A DNA stretch of 18,713 nt from Bacillota bacterium (GTDB lineage Bacteria; Bacillota_I; Bacilli_A; Erysipelotrichales; Erysipelotrichaceae): NCBI GenBank assembly GCA_023388035.1, contig JAEWGY010000087.1, positions 1 to 18,713 on the forward strand. Reading direction: 5' to 3'. The notes under the pieces were generated by a model. The model worked only from the letters and a program-made list of their open reading frames with translations. It searched no databases and had not been told where the DNA came from. The translations under genes were made by a program, and so were the position numbers. Each line of letters begins with the position of its first letter. The stretch's first letter is position 1. This document shows, piece by piece, positions 8,897 to 15,276 of the stretch.

Positions 8897-10225
8897 ATGG
8901 CATTTGATAGTTTACAAGAAAAAATAAGTAGAAGTCTTAAAACCATTCAGGGTAAATCGAAATTAACTGAAAAAAATATGGAGGATACACTAAAAGAGAT
9001 TAGAATAGCTCTTTTAGAAGCTGATGTTAATTATCGAGTAACAAAAGATTTTTTATCTAGAATTAAAGAAAAATCAATTGGTGAAAAGGTTCTTACTTCA
9101 ATTAATCCTTCAGATTTATTAGTTAAAATCGTTAATGATGAACTTATTTCATTATTAGGATCAGAAAATAGTGAAATAAATTTTAAAGCTAATGGTCTTA
9201 CTAGTATCATGATGGTAGGTCTTCAAGGTTCAGGGAAAACTACTAATATTGCTAAAATAGCTAATTTATTTAAAAATAAATTAAAAAGAAAAGTATTACT
9301 TTGTGCAGCTGATCTTCAAAGACCAGCAGCGGTTGAACAGCTTAAAGCTTTAGGTAATAAAATTGAAGTTGAGGTCTTTAATATTGGATTAGATACCAAT
9401 GCACTTAATACTGTGACTAAAGCTTATGAGTATGCTAAAAATAATAATTTTGATACTTTACTAGTTGATACAGCAGGTAGATTACAAATCGATGTAGCAT
9501 TAATGAATGAGTTAGTAGAAATCAAGAATTTTCTAAATCCGGATGAAATTTTATTAACCGTTGATGCTTTGACTGGTCAAGATATAATTAATGTAGCAAG
9601 CAGTTTTAATGAGCAATTAAATCTTACTGGTTTGATAGTAACTAAATTTGATGGTGATTCTAAAGGCGGTTCGATCTTATCGGTAAAAGCAATAACCGGT
9701 GTAGCTGTTAAATATGTCGGAATTGGTGAAAAGATTGAAGACTTAGAAATCTTCTATCCTGATCGAGTAGCTTCTCGTATTTTAGGTATGGGAGATGTTG
9801 TAAGTTTAGTTGAAAAAGCTCAAGAAAAAATGGATATGGAGCTAGCGAAAAAAAGCGCAAAAAGATTCATGTCTGGTGAGTTTACCTTAGATGACTTACT
9901 AAAACAAATCGAACAAACTCAAAAAATGGGTCCCATTAAATCAATTATCAAAATGATTCCTGGTCTAGGTGATATGGCAAAAGCACTTGATAATGTTGAT
10001 GCTGATAAAGAGTTTAAGAAAACGAAGGCTATGATTCAATCAATGACCGCATATGAAAAATCACATCCCGAAGAACTAAGATCATCACATAAAAGAAGAA
10101 TCACTATGGGTTCTGGTACTAGAATAGAAGATTTAAATAAATTAATTAATCAATATTCAAAAATGAAAAAAATGATGAAGAGTCTTGGTCCTTTGATGCA
10201 AGGAATGAATCAAGATTTTGATTAG
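8897..10225 (+). CDS. ffh: Signal recognition particle GTPase Ffh
   Basis: Ffh binds 4.5S/6S-type SRP RNA and signal sequences and delivers nascent membrane proteins to FtsY. Domain order is complete in 442 aa: the N domain (1 to about 95); the G domain with G1 GLQGSGKTT 108-116, DLQRPAA 139-145, DTAGR 191-195 and TKFDGDSKGG from 249; then the Met-rich M domain (about 325-442) with the RNA-binding KRRITMGSGT and a tail rich in MKKMMK. The start has AAGGAG at 8886-8891. It follows the M16 pair at one base, so it is read through from the transporter operon. ylxM, its common upstream partner in Firmicutes, is not here. Confidence 0.99.
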   Translation: MAFDSLQEKISRSLKTIQGKSKLTEKNMEDTLKEIRIALLEADVNYRVTKDFLSRIKEKSIGEKVLTSINPSDLLVKIVNDELISLLGSENSEINFKANGLTSIMMVGLQGSGKTTNIAKIANLFKNKLKRKVLLCAADLQRPAAVEQLKALGNKIEVEVFNIGLDTNALNTVTKAYEYAKNNNFDTLLVDTAGRLQIDVALMNELVEIKNFLNPDEILLTVDALTGQDIINVASSFNEQLNLTGLIVTKFDGDSKGGSILSVKAITGVAVKYVGIGEKIEDLEIFYPDRVASRILGMGDVVSLVEKAQEKMDMELAKKSAKRFMSGEFTLDDLLKQIEQTQKMGPIKSIIKMIPGLGDMAKALDNVDADKEFKKTKAMIQSMTAYEKSHPEELRSSHKRRITMGSGTRIEDLNKLINQYSKMKKMMKSLGPLMQGMNQDFD

Positions 10226-10229
10226 TAGC

Positions 10230-10258
10230 TTGCGAATCGGATTATTAAATAGTATAAT
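10230..10258 (+). promoter_or_regulatory. Sigma-A promoter for sepF
   Basis: TTGCGA (10230-10235), a 17-base spacer and TATAAT (10253-10258) lie just after the ffh stop. The predicted start near 10265 coincides with the GAGG ribosome site (10265-10268), giving a leader of about 10 bases before the sepF ATG. Confidence 0.82.
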
Positions 10259-10274
10259 TTTACTGAGGTATAAC

Positions 10275-10655
10275 ATGAAAGCATTAGATAAACTTAAAAA
10301 CATTTTTACACAAGAAGAAATTGATATCGATGAGGTAGAAACTCAAAATTTAGCAAGTTATGAAAACCCTAGAAATCAAAATATGAAGAAAGTCGTAACT
10401 AGTGGTACTATTAAAGTATTTGATGCAAGGGATTTCCATAATGATGCAGAAGAAATGGTTACATATTTAAAATATGGTAATGCATGTGTAATTAATTATA
10501 AAAAATTATCATCAGATTCTGCACAAAGATTACTTGATTATATCGGTGGAGCTGTTTTCGCCTTAGGTGGTGAGCTAGTTAGAACTGATGAATATTCAGT
10601 TATTTGTTGCCCTAAAACAATTCAAATTGATATTCAAAATAACGAATCTGAATAA
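10275..10655 (+). CDS. sepF: Cell division protein SepF
   Basis: SepF is a membrane-tethered FtsZ-binding protein that aligns FtsZ bundles at the septum. The 126 residues include an amphipathic N-terminal helix (MKALDKLKNIF, a membrane-targeting segment in SepF proteins), a short acidic linker, and the SepF core from about residue 44: VFDARDFHNDAEEM, CVINYKKL, AQRLLDYIGGAVFALGGEL and a closing CCPKTIQIDI. The ATG at 10275 is chosen over an in-frame ATG at 10218. The earlier start lies inside ffh and upstream of the promoter, and GAGG precedes 10275 by 6 bases. The gene has its own promoter and terminator. Confidence 0.93.
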   Translation: MKALDKLKNIFTQEEIDIDEVETQNLASYENPRNQNMKKVVTSGTIKVFDARDFHNDAEEMVTYLKYGNACVINYKKLSSDSAQRLLDYIGGAVFALGGELVRTDEYSVICCPKTIQIDIQNNESE

Positions 10656-10665
10656 TTATTTATTT

Positions 10666-10692
10666 AAAACACTCTTAAATAAGAGTGTTTTT
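10666..10692 (+). terminator. Rho-independent terminator of sepF
   Basis: A perfect stem AAAACACTCTTA / TAAGAGTGTTTT (12 bp on paper, in practice about 11 because of the 2-base loop) ends in a T run, 11 bases after the sepF stop. Confidence 0.9.
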
Positions 10693-10722
10693 ATATCTTA
10701 TAATTTAATAATGCTAATAAAT

Positions 10723-10748
10723 AAAAAACGATCCTTAGATCGTTTTTT
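10723..10748 (-). terminator. Terminator of the pfl operon (bidirectional shape)
   Basis: The stem AAAAAACGATC / GATCGTTTTTT with a CTTA loop lies 6 bases beyond the last gene of the minus-strand operon. Being symmetric, with an A tract on one side and a T tract on the other, it can stop transcription from either direction, backing up the sepF terminator. Confidence 0.9.
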
Positions 10749-10754
10749 AATCAA

Positions 10755-10988
10755 CTAAATTCTTTCGTGCATTGTACGAGAGATAACTTCATCTTGTTGT
10801 GCTTTAGTTAATTTGTTAAAGTTAACTGCATAACCTGATACACGAACAGTTAATTGAGGATATTTCTCAGGGTGTTTTTGAGCATCTAATAGAGTTTCTC
10901 TATTGAATACATTAACATTTAAATGATGTCCACCATTTTCTGCATATCCATCAATCATGTTCACTAAGTTTTCGATTTTATCTGACAT
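10755..10988 (-). CDS. grcA: Stand-alone glycyl-radical domain of pyruvate formate-lyase (GrcA/YfiD-like)
   Basis: The 77 residues correspond to the C-terminal end of pyruvate formate-lyase: HHLNVNVFNRETLLDA, HPEKYPQL, then the glycyl-radical motif RVSGYAVNF with Gly52 as the residue that PflA turns into a radical. Its own SD (TAGGAGG, overlapping the pflB stop) sits 7 bases before ATG, so it is translated as a separate chain. The preceding protein ends exactly where this domain should begin, so the radical for catalysis must be supplied in trans. E. coli GrcA is a related stand-alone domain that repairs oxygen-cleaved Pfl, but there the main enzyme is whole; here no intact pfl is visible. 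Seen: sequence match, split and own SD. Inferred: obligate two-subunit enzyme. Confidence 0.93.
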   Translation of the reverse strand: MSDKIENLVNMIDGYAENGGHHLNVNVFNRETLLDAQKHPEKYPQLTVRVSGYAVNFNKLTKAQQDEVISRTMHERI

Positions 10989-10999
10989 ATAATTTCCTC

Positions 11000-12994
11000 C
11001 TATTCCTTTCCTAATGATTCTGGTATGATTGAGAAGGTATTTGAGATACCATCTCTTGAATGTTCATATGGTAATTTAGAAACTGATTGAAGCGAAGCAA
11101 GAGCACCGCTATGATCTCTACCATGCATCGGATTAGCTCCTGGTGCAAATGGTTCACCACCTTTACGTCCATCCGGGGTTGATCCAGTCTTTTTACCATA
11201 GACAACATTAGATGTAATTGTTAGAATTGACATTGAAGGCCATCCATTACGATAAGTATGTTGTTTACGAATTAAATTCATAAACTTCTTAACTAAATCG
11301 TAAGCAATCATATCAACTCGATCATCATTATTGCCATAAGTAGGGAAGTCTCCCTCTATCTTAAAGTCTACCGCAATTCCATCTTCATCTCTAATTGGAC
11401 TAACTTTAGCATATTTAATGGCACTTAAGCTATCAGCTACAACAGATAAACCAGCAATACCAGTAGCGAATAATCGTTTAACTTCACGATCGTGTAAAGC
11501 CATTTGTGCTGCTTCATAAGAGTAGCGATCATGCATATAATGAATTACATTTAATGTGTCAACGTATAATTTCGCAAGCCATTCTAGAACTTGATCATAT
11601 CTTTCCATAACTTCATTAAAATCTAATACTTCAGAAGTTATTGGCTTGAATAGTGGTGCTACCTGTTCTTTCTTAACTTCATCAACACCACCGTTAATAG
11701 CATATAATAGAGCCTTAGCAAGATTTGCACGTGCTCCAAAGAATTGCATTTCTTTACCGATACGCATACAGCTTACACAACAAGCTATAGCATAGTCATC
11801 ACCAGCATCAATTCTCATTAAATCATCATTTTCATATTGAATTGAACTAGTTTCAATTGATATTTTAGCACAGAAACGTTTAAATTCTCTAGGTAAACGA
11901 GTTGACCATAAGACAGTTAAATTCGGTTCCGGTGCTGGACCTAAATTAACTAGAGTATGTAAAATTCTGAATGAGTTTTTAGTAACTAATGGTCTACCAT
12001 CAAGACCCATACCGCCGATTGATTCAGTTACCCAAGTAGGGTCACCAGAGAATAAATCATTATATTCTGGTGTTCTCATAAATTTAACTAATCTTAATTT
12101 CATTACGAAATGATCAATTAATTCTTGAGCTTCACTTTCGGTTAAGGTACCTTCTTCTAAATCTCTTTGAATATAAATGTCTAAGAAAGTAGAAGTTCTA
12201 CCTAAACTCATCGCAGCTCCATTTTGGTCTTTAATCGCTGCAAGATAAGCAAAATAAGTCCATTGGATAGCTTCCTTAGCATTTACTGCAGGTTTAGAAA
12301 TATCAAAGCCATATTTAAGAGCCATTGTTTTCATTTGTTTTAAAGCTTTGATTTGATCTGAATGCTCTTCACGAGCACGAATCTTATCATCAGTCATTGT
12401 ACCTTCAAGTATTGCCATATCCTTAATTTTTTCTTCAATTAAGCGATCAATACCATATAAGGCTACACGGCGATAATCACCAATAATACGTCCTCTACCA
12501 TAGGCATCAGGTAAACCAGTGATAATACCACAGTGTCTAGCTTTTTTCATTTCAGGTGTATAAGCATCGAAGACACCTTGATTATGTGTTTTACGATATT
12601 TAGTGAATATTTCTTTAATTTTAGGATCTAATTCAAAACCATAGGCATTAAGAGATGCCTCAGACATTCTAATACCACCGAATGGTTGTAGTGATCTTTT
12701 AAAAGGTGCATCAGTTTGGAAACCTACGATTTTTTCTAAATCTTTATCTAAGTATCCTGCATCATGAGCATCAATTAAACTCACTAATGATGTATCAGCA
12801 TCAAGTACACCACCATTTTCTCTTTCTTTCTTATTAAGTTCACTAACTAGTTCCCATAATTTTAAAGTAGCTTCACTAGGACCTGCAAGAAATGTATCAT
12901 CCCCCTCATAAGGTGTGTAATTCTTTTGAATAAAATCACGTACATTTACTTCGCTAAGCCATGGTCCGGGATTAAAATTACGATAAGCGTCCAT
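11000..12994 (-). CDS. pflB: Pyruvate formate-lyase catalytic chain lacking the glycyl-radical domain
   Basis: This is the main barrel of formate C-acetyltransferase, which converts pyruvate and CoA to acetyl-CoA and formate in anaerobic fermentation. The 664 residues include the active-site cysteine pair Cys405-Cys406 in AIACCVSCMRIGKEMQFFGARA and other conserved stretches such as GLPDAYGRGRIIGDYRR. Full Pfl proteins are about 740-760 aa. This chain ends SIIPESLGKE then TAG, just before the segment that normally leads into the radical domain; the two chains sum to 741 aa. The stop is followed by SD, spacer and ATG rather than by a plain continuation in another frame. The start follows AAAGGAGG, which lies inside the end of the upstream gene, so translation is probably coupled. 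Confidence 0.95.
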   Translation of the reverse strand: MDAYRNFNPGPWLSEVNVRDFIQKNYTPYEGDDTFLAGPSEATLKLWELVSELNKKERENGGVLDADTSLVSLIDAHDAGYLDKDLEKIVGFQTDAPFKRSLQPFGGIRMSEASLNAYGFELDPKIKEIFTKYRKTHNQGVFDAYTPEMKKARHCGIITGLPDAYGRGRIIGDYRRVALYGIDRLIEEKIKDMAILEGTMTDDKIRAREEHSDQIKALKQMKTMALKYGFDISKPAVNAKEAIQWTYFAYLAAIKDQNGAAMSLGRTSTFLDIYIQRDLEEGTLTESEAQELIDHFVMKLRLVKFMRTPEYNDLFSGDPTWVTESIGGMGLDGRPLVTKNSFRILHTLVNLGPAPEPNLTVLWSTRLPREFKRFCAKISIETSSIQYENDDLMRIDAGDDYAIACCVSCMRIGKEMQFFGARANLAKALLYAINGGVDEVKKEQVAPLFKPITSEVLDFNEVMERYDQVLEWLAKLYVDTLNVIHYMHDRYSYEAAQMALHDREVKRLFATGIAGLSVVADSLSAIKYAKVSPIRDEDGIAVDFKIEGDFPTYGNNDDRVDMIAYDLVKKFMNLIRKQHTYRNGWPSMSILTITSNVVYGKKTGSTPDGRKGGEPFAPGANPMHGRDHSGALASLQSVSKLPYEHSRDGISNTFSIIPESLGKE

Positions 12995-13246
12995 TTATTT
13001 TCCTCCTTTATCTAATATAAATTGCTCTAAAATGAAAGCCGGCTGATAACCATATAATTTTCCAAGTAACTCATCATTATCGGAAAGTAGTACAAGTGCA
13101 GGTGTTTTTTCTAAATTATATTTATCAACTAATTCCTGACTTATTTTAACTTCTTTAACTTCAACAAGATGTTTTATTTCATCAAGTTCACTAACTGAAG
13201 CAACTCTACAACAAGAGCATTCATCTACTATTGAAAGTAATTTCAT
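12995..13246 (-). CDS. Small thioredoxin-fold-like protein in the pfl operon
   Basis: This is an 83-residue protein of unknown function. It begins MKLLSIVDE and carries a cysteine cluster CSCC at residues 10-13, just after a first beta-strand, where thioredoxins have their redox site. KTPALVLL (Pro49) looks like the cis-proline strand of the thioredoxin fold, and GYQPAFILEQFI fits the last helix. It lacks the WCxxC motif and is shorter than a full thioredoxin. Start: ATG at 13246 has GGAG 6 bases upstream, inside the end of pflA; longer in-frame starts would run deep into pflA. It sits one base after pflA and directly abuts pflB, so a redox or metal role in Pfl activation or protection is a reasonable but unproven guess. 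Confidence 0.72.
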   Translation of the reverse strand: MKLLSIVDECSCCRVASVSELDEIKHLVEVKEVKISQELVDKYNLEKTPALVLLSDNDELLGKLYGYQPAFILEQFILDKGGK

Positions 13247-13247
13247 T

Positions 13248-13967
13248 TTATTCTCCATCAATAACAATACGTCTAACTCTAGCTGTTTCTTCTTTACTAG
13301 GTTCATTAACACCTAACAAAGGATAGGGGATGTTAAGTTCTTCATACTTACGAATGCCCATTTTGTGATATGGCAGAATTTCAACTTTATCAACATGCTT
13401 AAGTGATTTAATAAACTGATGTAATTCCCTTAATTCTTCATCACTTTCTTTACCAGGTACATAAACATGTCTGATCCACATCTTAATTTTATTTGCATCA
13501 AGATATCTAGCGAATTCGATAATAGCTGTATTAATAGAACCGGTAATTTCAATATGTTTAGAAGGTCTAATAGCTTTAATATCAAGTAAGACTAAATCAG
13601 TGTATTTAATTAGTTCATCAAATTTAGCTTTTCGTTGATTATTAAAAGTTATCCCCGAGGTGTCTAATGCAGTATGGATCTTCTTCTTTTTTAGTAATTT
13701 AAATAATTCAATTACAAAATCAATTTGCATTAAAGGTTCACCACCTGTGACTGTTACACCACCGGTTTTAATATAAGCCTTATATTTTAGTACCTCATCT
13801 ACTAATTCACTCGCTTCGTAAGTAAACTTAGCTTTAGTAGGATCCCAGGTATCAGGATTATGACAATATTGACAACGTAAAGGACAACCTTGTAAGAATA
13901 TGACAAATCTAATTCCTGGTCCATCTACTGTCCCAAAACTTTCTAATGAGTGGACATAGCCTTTCAT
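13248..13967 (-). CDS. pflA: Pyruvate formate-lyase activating enzyme (radical SAM)
   Basis: PflA uses S-adenosylmethionine and a [4Fe-4S] cluster to abstract hydrogen from the glycyl-radical residue of pyruvate formate-lyase. The 239 aa match the family. The cluster motif CPLRCQYC (Cys28, Cys32, Cys35, CX3CX2C) follows the typical start SLESFGTVDGPGIRFVIFLQG. TGGEPLMQ gives the GGE SAM-binding motif, and VLLDIKA plus MWIRHVYVPG are also family features. There is no Shine-Dalgarno before the ATG: TATAAT ends 6 bases upstream, so the message probably begins at the start codon (leaderless). It is first in the operon and its target Gly is on a separate polypeptide here. Confidence 0.96.
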   Translation of the reverse strand: MKGYVHSLESFGTVDGPGIRFVIFLQGCPLRCQYCHNPDTWDPTKAKFTYEASELVDEVLKYKAYIKTGGVTVTGGEPLMQIDFVIELFKLLKKKKIHTALDTSGITFNNQRKAKFDELIKYTDLVLLDIKAIRPSKHIEITGSINTAIIEFARYLDANKIKMWIRHVYVPGKESDEELRELHQFIKSLKHVDKVEILPYHKMGIRKYEELNIPYPLLGVNEPSKEETARVRRIVIDGE

Positions 13968-13973
13968 GAAAAT

Positions 13974-14002
13974 ATTATAATCTATATAACTTTAATTATC
14001 AA
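13974..14002 (-). promoter_or_regulatory. Sigma-A promoter of the pfl operon, predicted leaderless
   Basis: On the minus strand TTGATA (14002-13997), exactly 17 bases, then TATAAT (13979-13974). The standard start site 7 bases after the -10 falls on 13967, the A of the pflA ATG. No other promoter or SD is seen between here and the gene. Confidence 0.82.
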
Positions 14003-14047
14003 TTTATTAACTAATAAAATTATAAATAATTATTTTTTTATTACTTA

Positions 14048-14056
14048 TGTTATAAT
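14048..14056 (+). promoter_or_regulatory. Extended -10 promoter for tRNA-Arg
   Basis: TGT directly before TATAAT (14051-14056) forms an extended -10 element, 18 bases before the tRNA. The surrounding ATGTTATAATTAT is identical to the nupO promoter core. No clear -35 is present. It is divergent from the pfl promoter about 46 bases away. Confidence 0.7.
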
Positions 14057-14074
14057 TATGAAGAACTTTAATTC

Positions 14075-14149
14075 GTCCCCTTAGTTAAATGGATATAATA
14101 AATCCCTCCTAAGGATTAGTTGTGAGTTCGATTCTCGCAGGGGACGCCA
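14075..14149 (+). tRNA. tRNA-Arg (anticodon CCT)
   Basis: A 75-base cloverleaf with encoded CCA reads AGG codons. Acceptor GTCCCCT pairs with AGGGGAC; the D arm has GTTA/TAAT around a loop containing GG; anticodon stem AATCC/GGATT holds loop CTCCTAA; T arm GTGAG/CTCGC holds TTCGATT. The discriminator is G, followed by CCA at 14147-14149. tRNA-Arg(CCT) is a common integration target in bacteria, and accessory DNA begins about 250 bases downstream, but no copy of its 3' end was found in the window. Confidence 0.96.
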
Positions 14150-14208
14150 TTTTAAAATTTTAATTTATTTAATTTAGTAATTTAATTATAACTAAGAATA
14201 ATTATTAA

Positions 14209-14244
14209 AATACCCTTCACTATAATTAACTAGAGAAGGGTATT
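14209..14244 (-). terminator. Hairpin terminator after the truncated CDS remnant
   Basis: Perfect 10-bp arms AATACCCTTC / GAAGGGTATT surround a 16-base loop, 5 bases after the remnant's stop codon on the minus strand. The following TTAATAATTATT is only moderately T-rich. It could also end tRNA read-through from the other side. Confidence 0.6.
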
Positions 14245-14249
14245 AAACT

Positions 14250-14402
14250 TTATTGATCTTGTGGTATTAAATTTGGATTTACGGAATAAAAACTTTTGAA
14301 TTTAGCTTTTTGATCAAATTCATAATTAGCTCCAAAGACTAGGGTATAAACTTTTGAGTCTAATTTTTCTTCTCCTTTATAAAGATCTATTTCTGGTAAT
14401 AT
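14250..14402 (-). pseudogene. 3' remnant of an unidentified gene, 5' end lost
   Basis: A minus-strand frame ends with TAA at 14252-14250 and reads upstream as a coherent, native-looking C terminus of about 50 residues (…LPEIDLYKGEEKLD…, VYTLVFGANYEF, ending NLIPQDQ). It is open only back to a TGA near 14405, with no ATG, GTG or TTG start and no ribosome site. The break coincides with the left arm of an unrelated plus-strand terminator, suggesting a deletion or insertion junction there. Composition is AT-rich like the core genes, so it is probably the tail of a resident gene cut by the accessory region. I do not recognise the family. Confidence 0.5.
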
Positions 14403-14404
14403 TC

Positions 14405-14437
14405 AAATCATCTATTTTAACACTAGATGATTTTTTA
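14405..14437 (+). terminator. Orphan plus-strand terminator
   Basis: Perfect 10-bp arms AAATCATCTA / TAGATGATTT around a 9-base loop are followed by a T run (TTTTTTATTA). It points along the plus strand, where no gene precedes it, so its gene was probably lost. It lies exactly at the break of the minus-strand remnant. Confidence 0.7.
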
Positions 14438-14545
14438 TTATTAATTTGTGCAAGCAGAAAGAATTAAAAGGTGTATAGAAGAGGTTGAAAAAAACTTTAT
14501 CCATTTTTTTAAGTATTGAAACGTCTGTCATCGTCAATGATTTCT

Positions 14546-15274
14546 TTACTTATATTTCAATTCGGTACGACGGATAATTGCATAAGAACCAGCTCCCAGA
14601 ATTGCTATAAGTATAAACAGAGTGATTGCAGGAAATAAATAATTAATTGTTCCGTCTGCCATAAATCCCATAGCTTTCATTAAAAACTCTAAAATGTTAT
14701 GGGTAGTTTCTCCTCTAAATACATATCTGAATAAAGAAACAATCAGTAAAATGATACCGCCAAATACGACCCCTAAGATCATAAACACATTTTTTCCTAT
14801 CTTATTGATTATGAGAATAATCAAATATAACAGACAGCAGAATGTAACATAAAGCAGAAATAACCATAGCCAGTTCATAAATAGATTATCATATCCATAA
14901 ATAATACCATAAAGGGTAGAATAGCTACTATTGAAATGATGTATCAAATTTCCTACTTTTGTATCAATCAATGCCATTGTTCCAGAAATAAAACAAAACA
15001 TTGAAAGTGTAGCGATAAAGATATATTTACGGGTGAATCCATTCTGTATCAGCATTTTAAAATCATCTTTAAAACCTAAAACACCCAAGATACCAACATA
15101 AATTAACGTATTCATTTCCAAACAATTTGCTCCAGCATCTTTAAAAGTCCCCGTGACAAGCCCGATCATGATTGTGATAAAAGCTACAAGGGTATACTGG
15201 ATTGCATAAAATATCCAGACATATTTAAAAGTTGTTGCGCATTCATATTGGATAATGGATTTCAAATTCTTCAT
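14546..15274 (-). CDS. ABC transporter membrane subunit (ABC-2-like)
   Basis: This 242-residue protein has about six hydrophobic helices, starting with a short cytoplasmic segment (MKNLKSIIQYE) before the first. It includes paired helices around LIYVGILGVLGF and the final AITLFILIAILGAGSYAII, and ends in a basic tail. Together with the ATPase upstream it would form an export-type ABC transporter of the kind controlled by YtrA-like GntR repressors, often linked to cell-envelope stress or antimicrobial peptides; no substrate can be assigned. Start ATG 15274 lies 2 bases after the ATPase stop, with AAAGGTGG upstream. The region looks more G+C-rich than the core genes (about 38% at 14581-14640), consistent with transfer. 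Confidence 0.8.
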   Translation of the reverse strand: MKNLKSIIQYECATTFKYVWIFYAIQYTLVAFITIMIGLVTGTFKDAGANCLEMNTLIYVGILGVLGFKDDFKMLIQNGFTRKYIFIATLSMFCFISGTMALIDTKVGNLIHHFNSSYSTLYGIIYGYDNLFMNWLWLFLLYVTFCCLLYLIILIINKIGKNVFMILGVVFGGIILLIVSLFRYVFRGETTHNILEFLMKAMGFMADGTINYLFPAITLFILIAILGAGSYAIIRRTELKYK

Positions 15275-15276
15275 AA

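Noticed and set aside
10696..10710. TATAAT between the sepF and pfl terminators
   Set aside because: It would drive transcription straight into the next terminator with no gene; expected by chance in AT-rich DNA.
11011..11208. Second minus-strand ORF overlapping the end of pflB
   Set aside because: Same strand, other frame of a well-conserved gene; no ribosome site.
14075..14149. tRNA-Arg(CCT) as a proven attachment site
   Set aside because: No direct repeat of its 3' end was found downstream in the window and no integrase gene is present.
14442..14515. Short plus-strand frame (VQAERIKRCIEEVEKN…) before the permease end
   Set aside because: About 23 codons, no ribosome site, no recognisable family; perhaps a scrap of a lost gene but not supportable.
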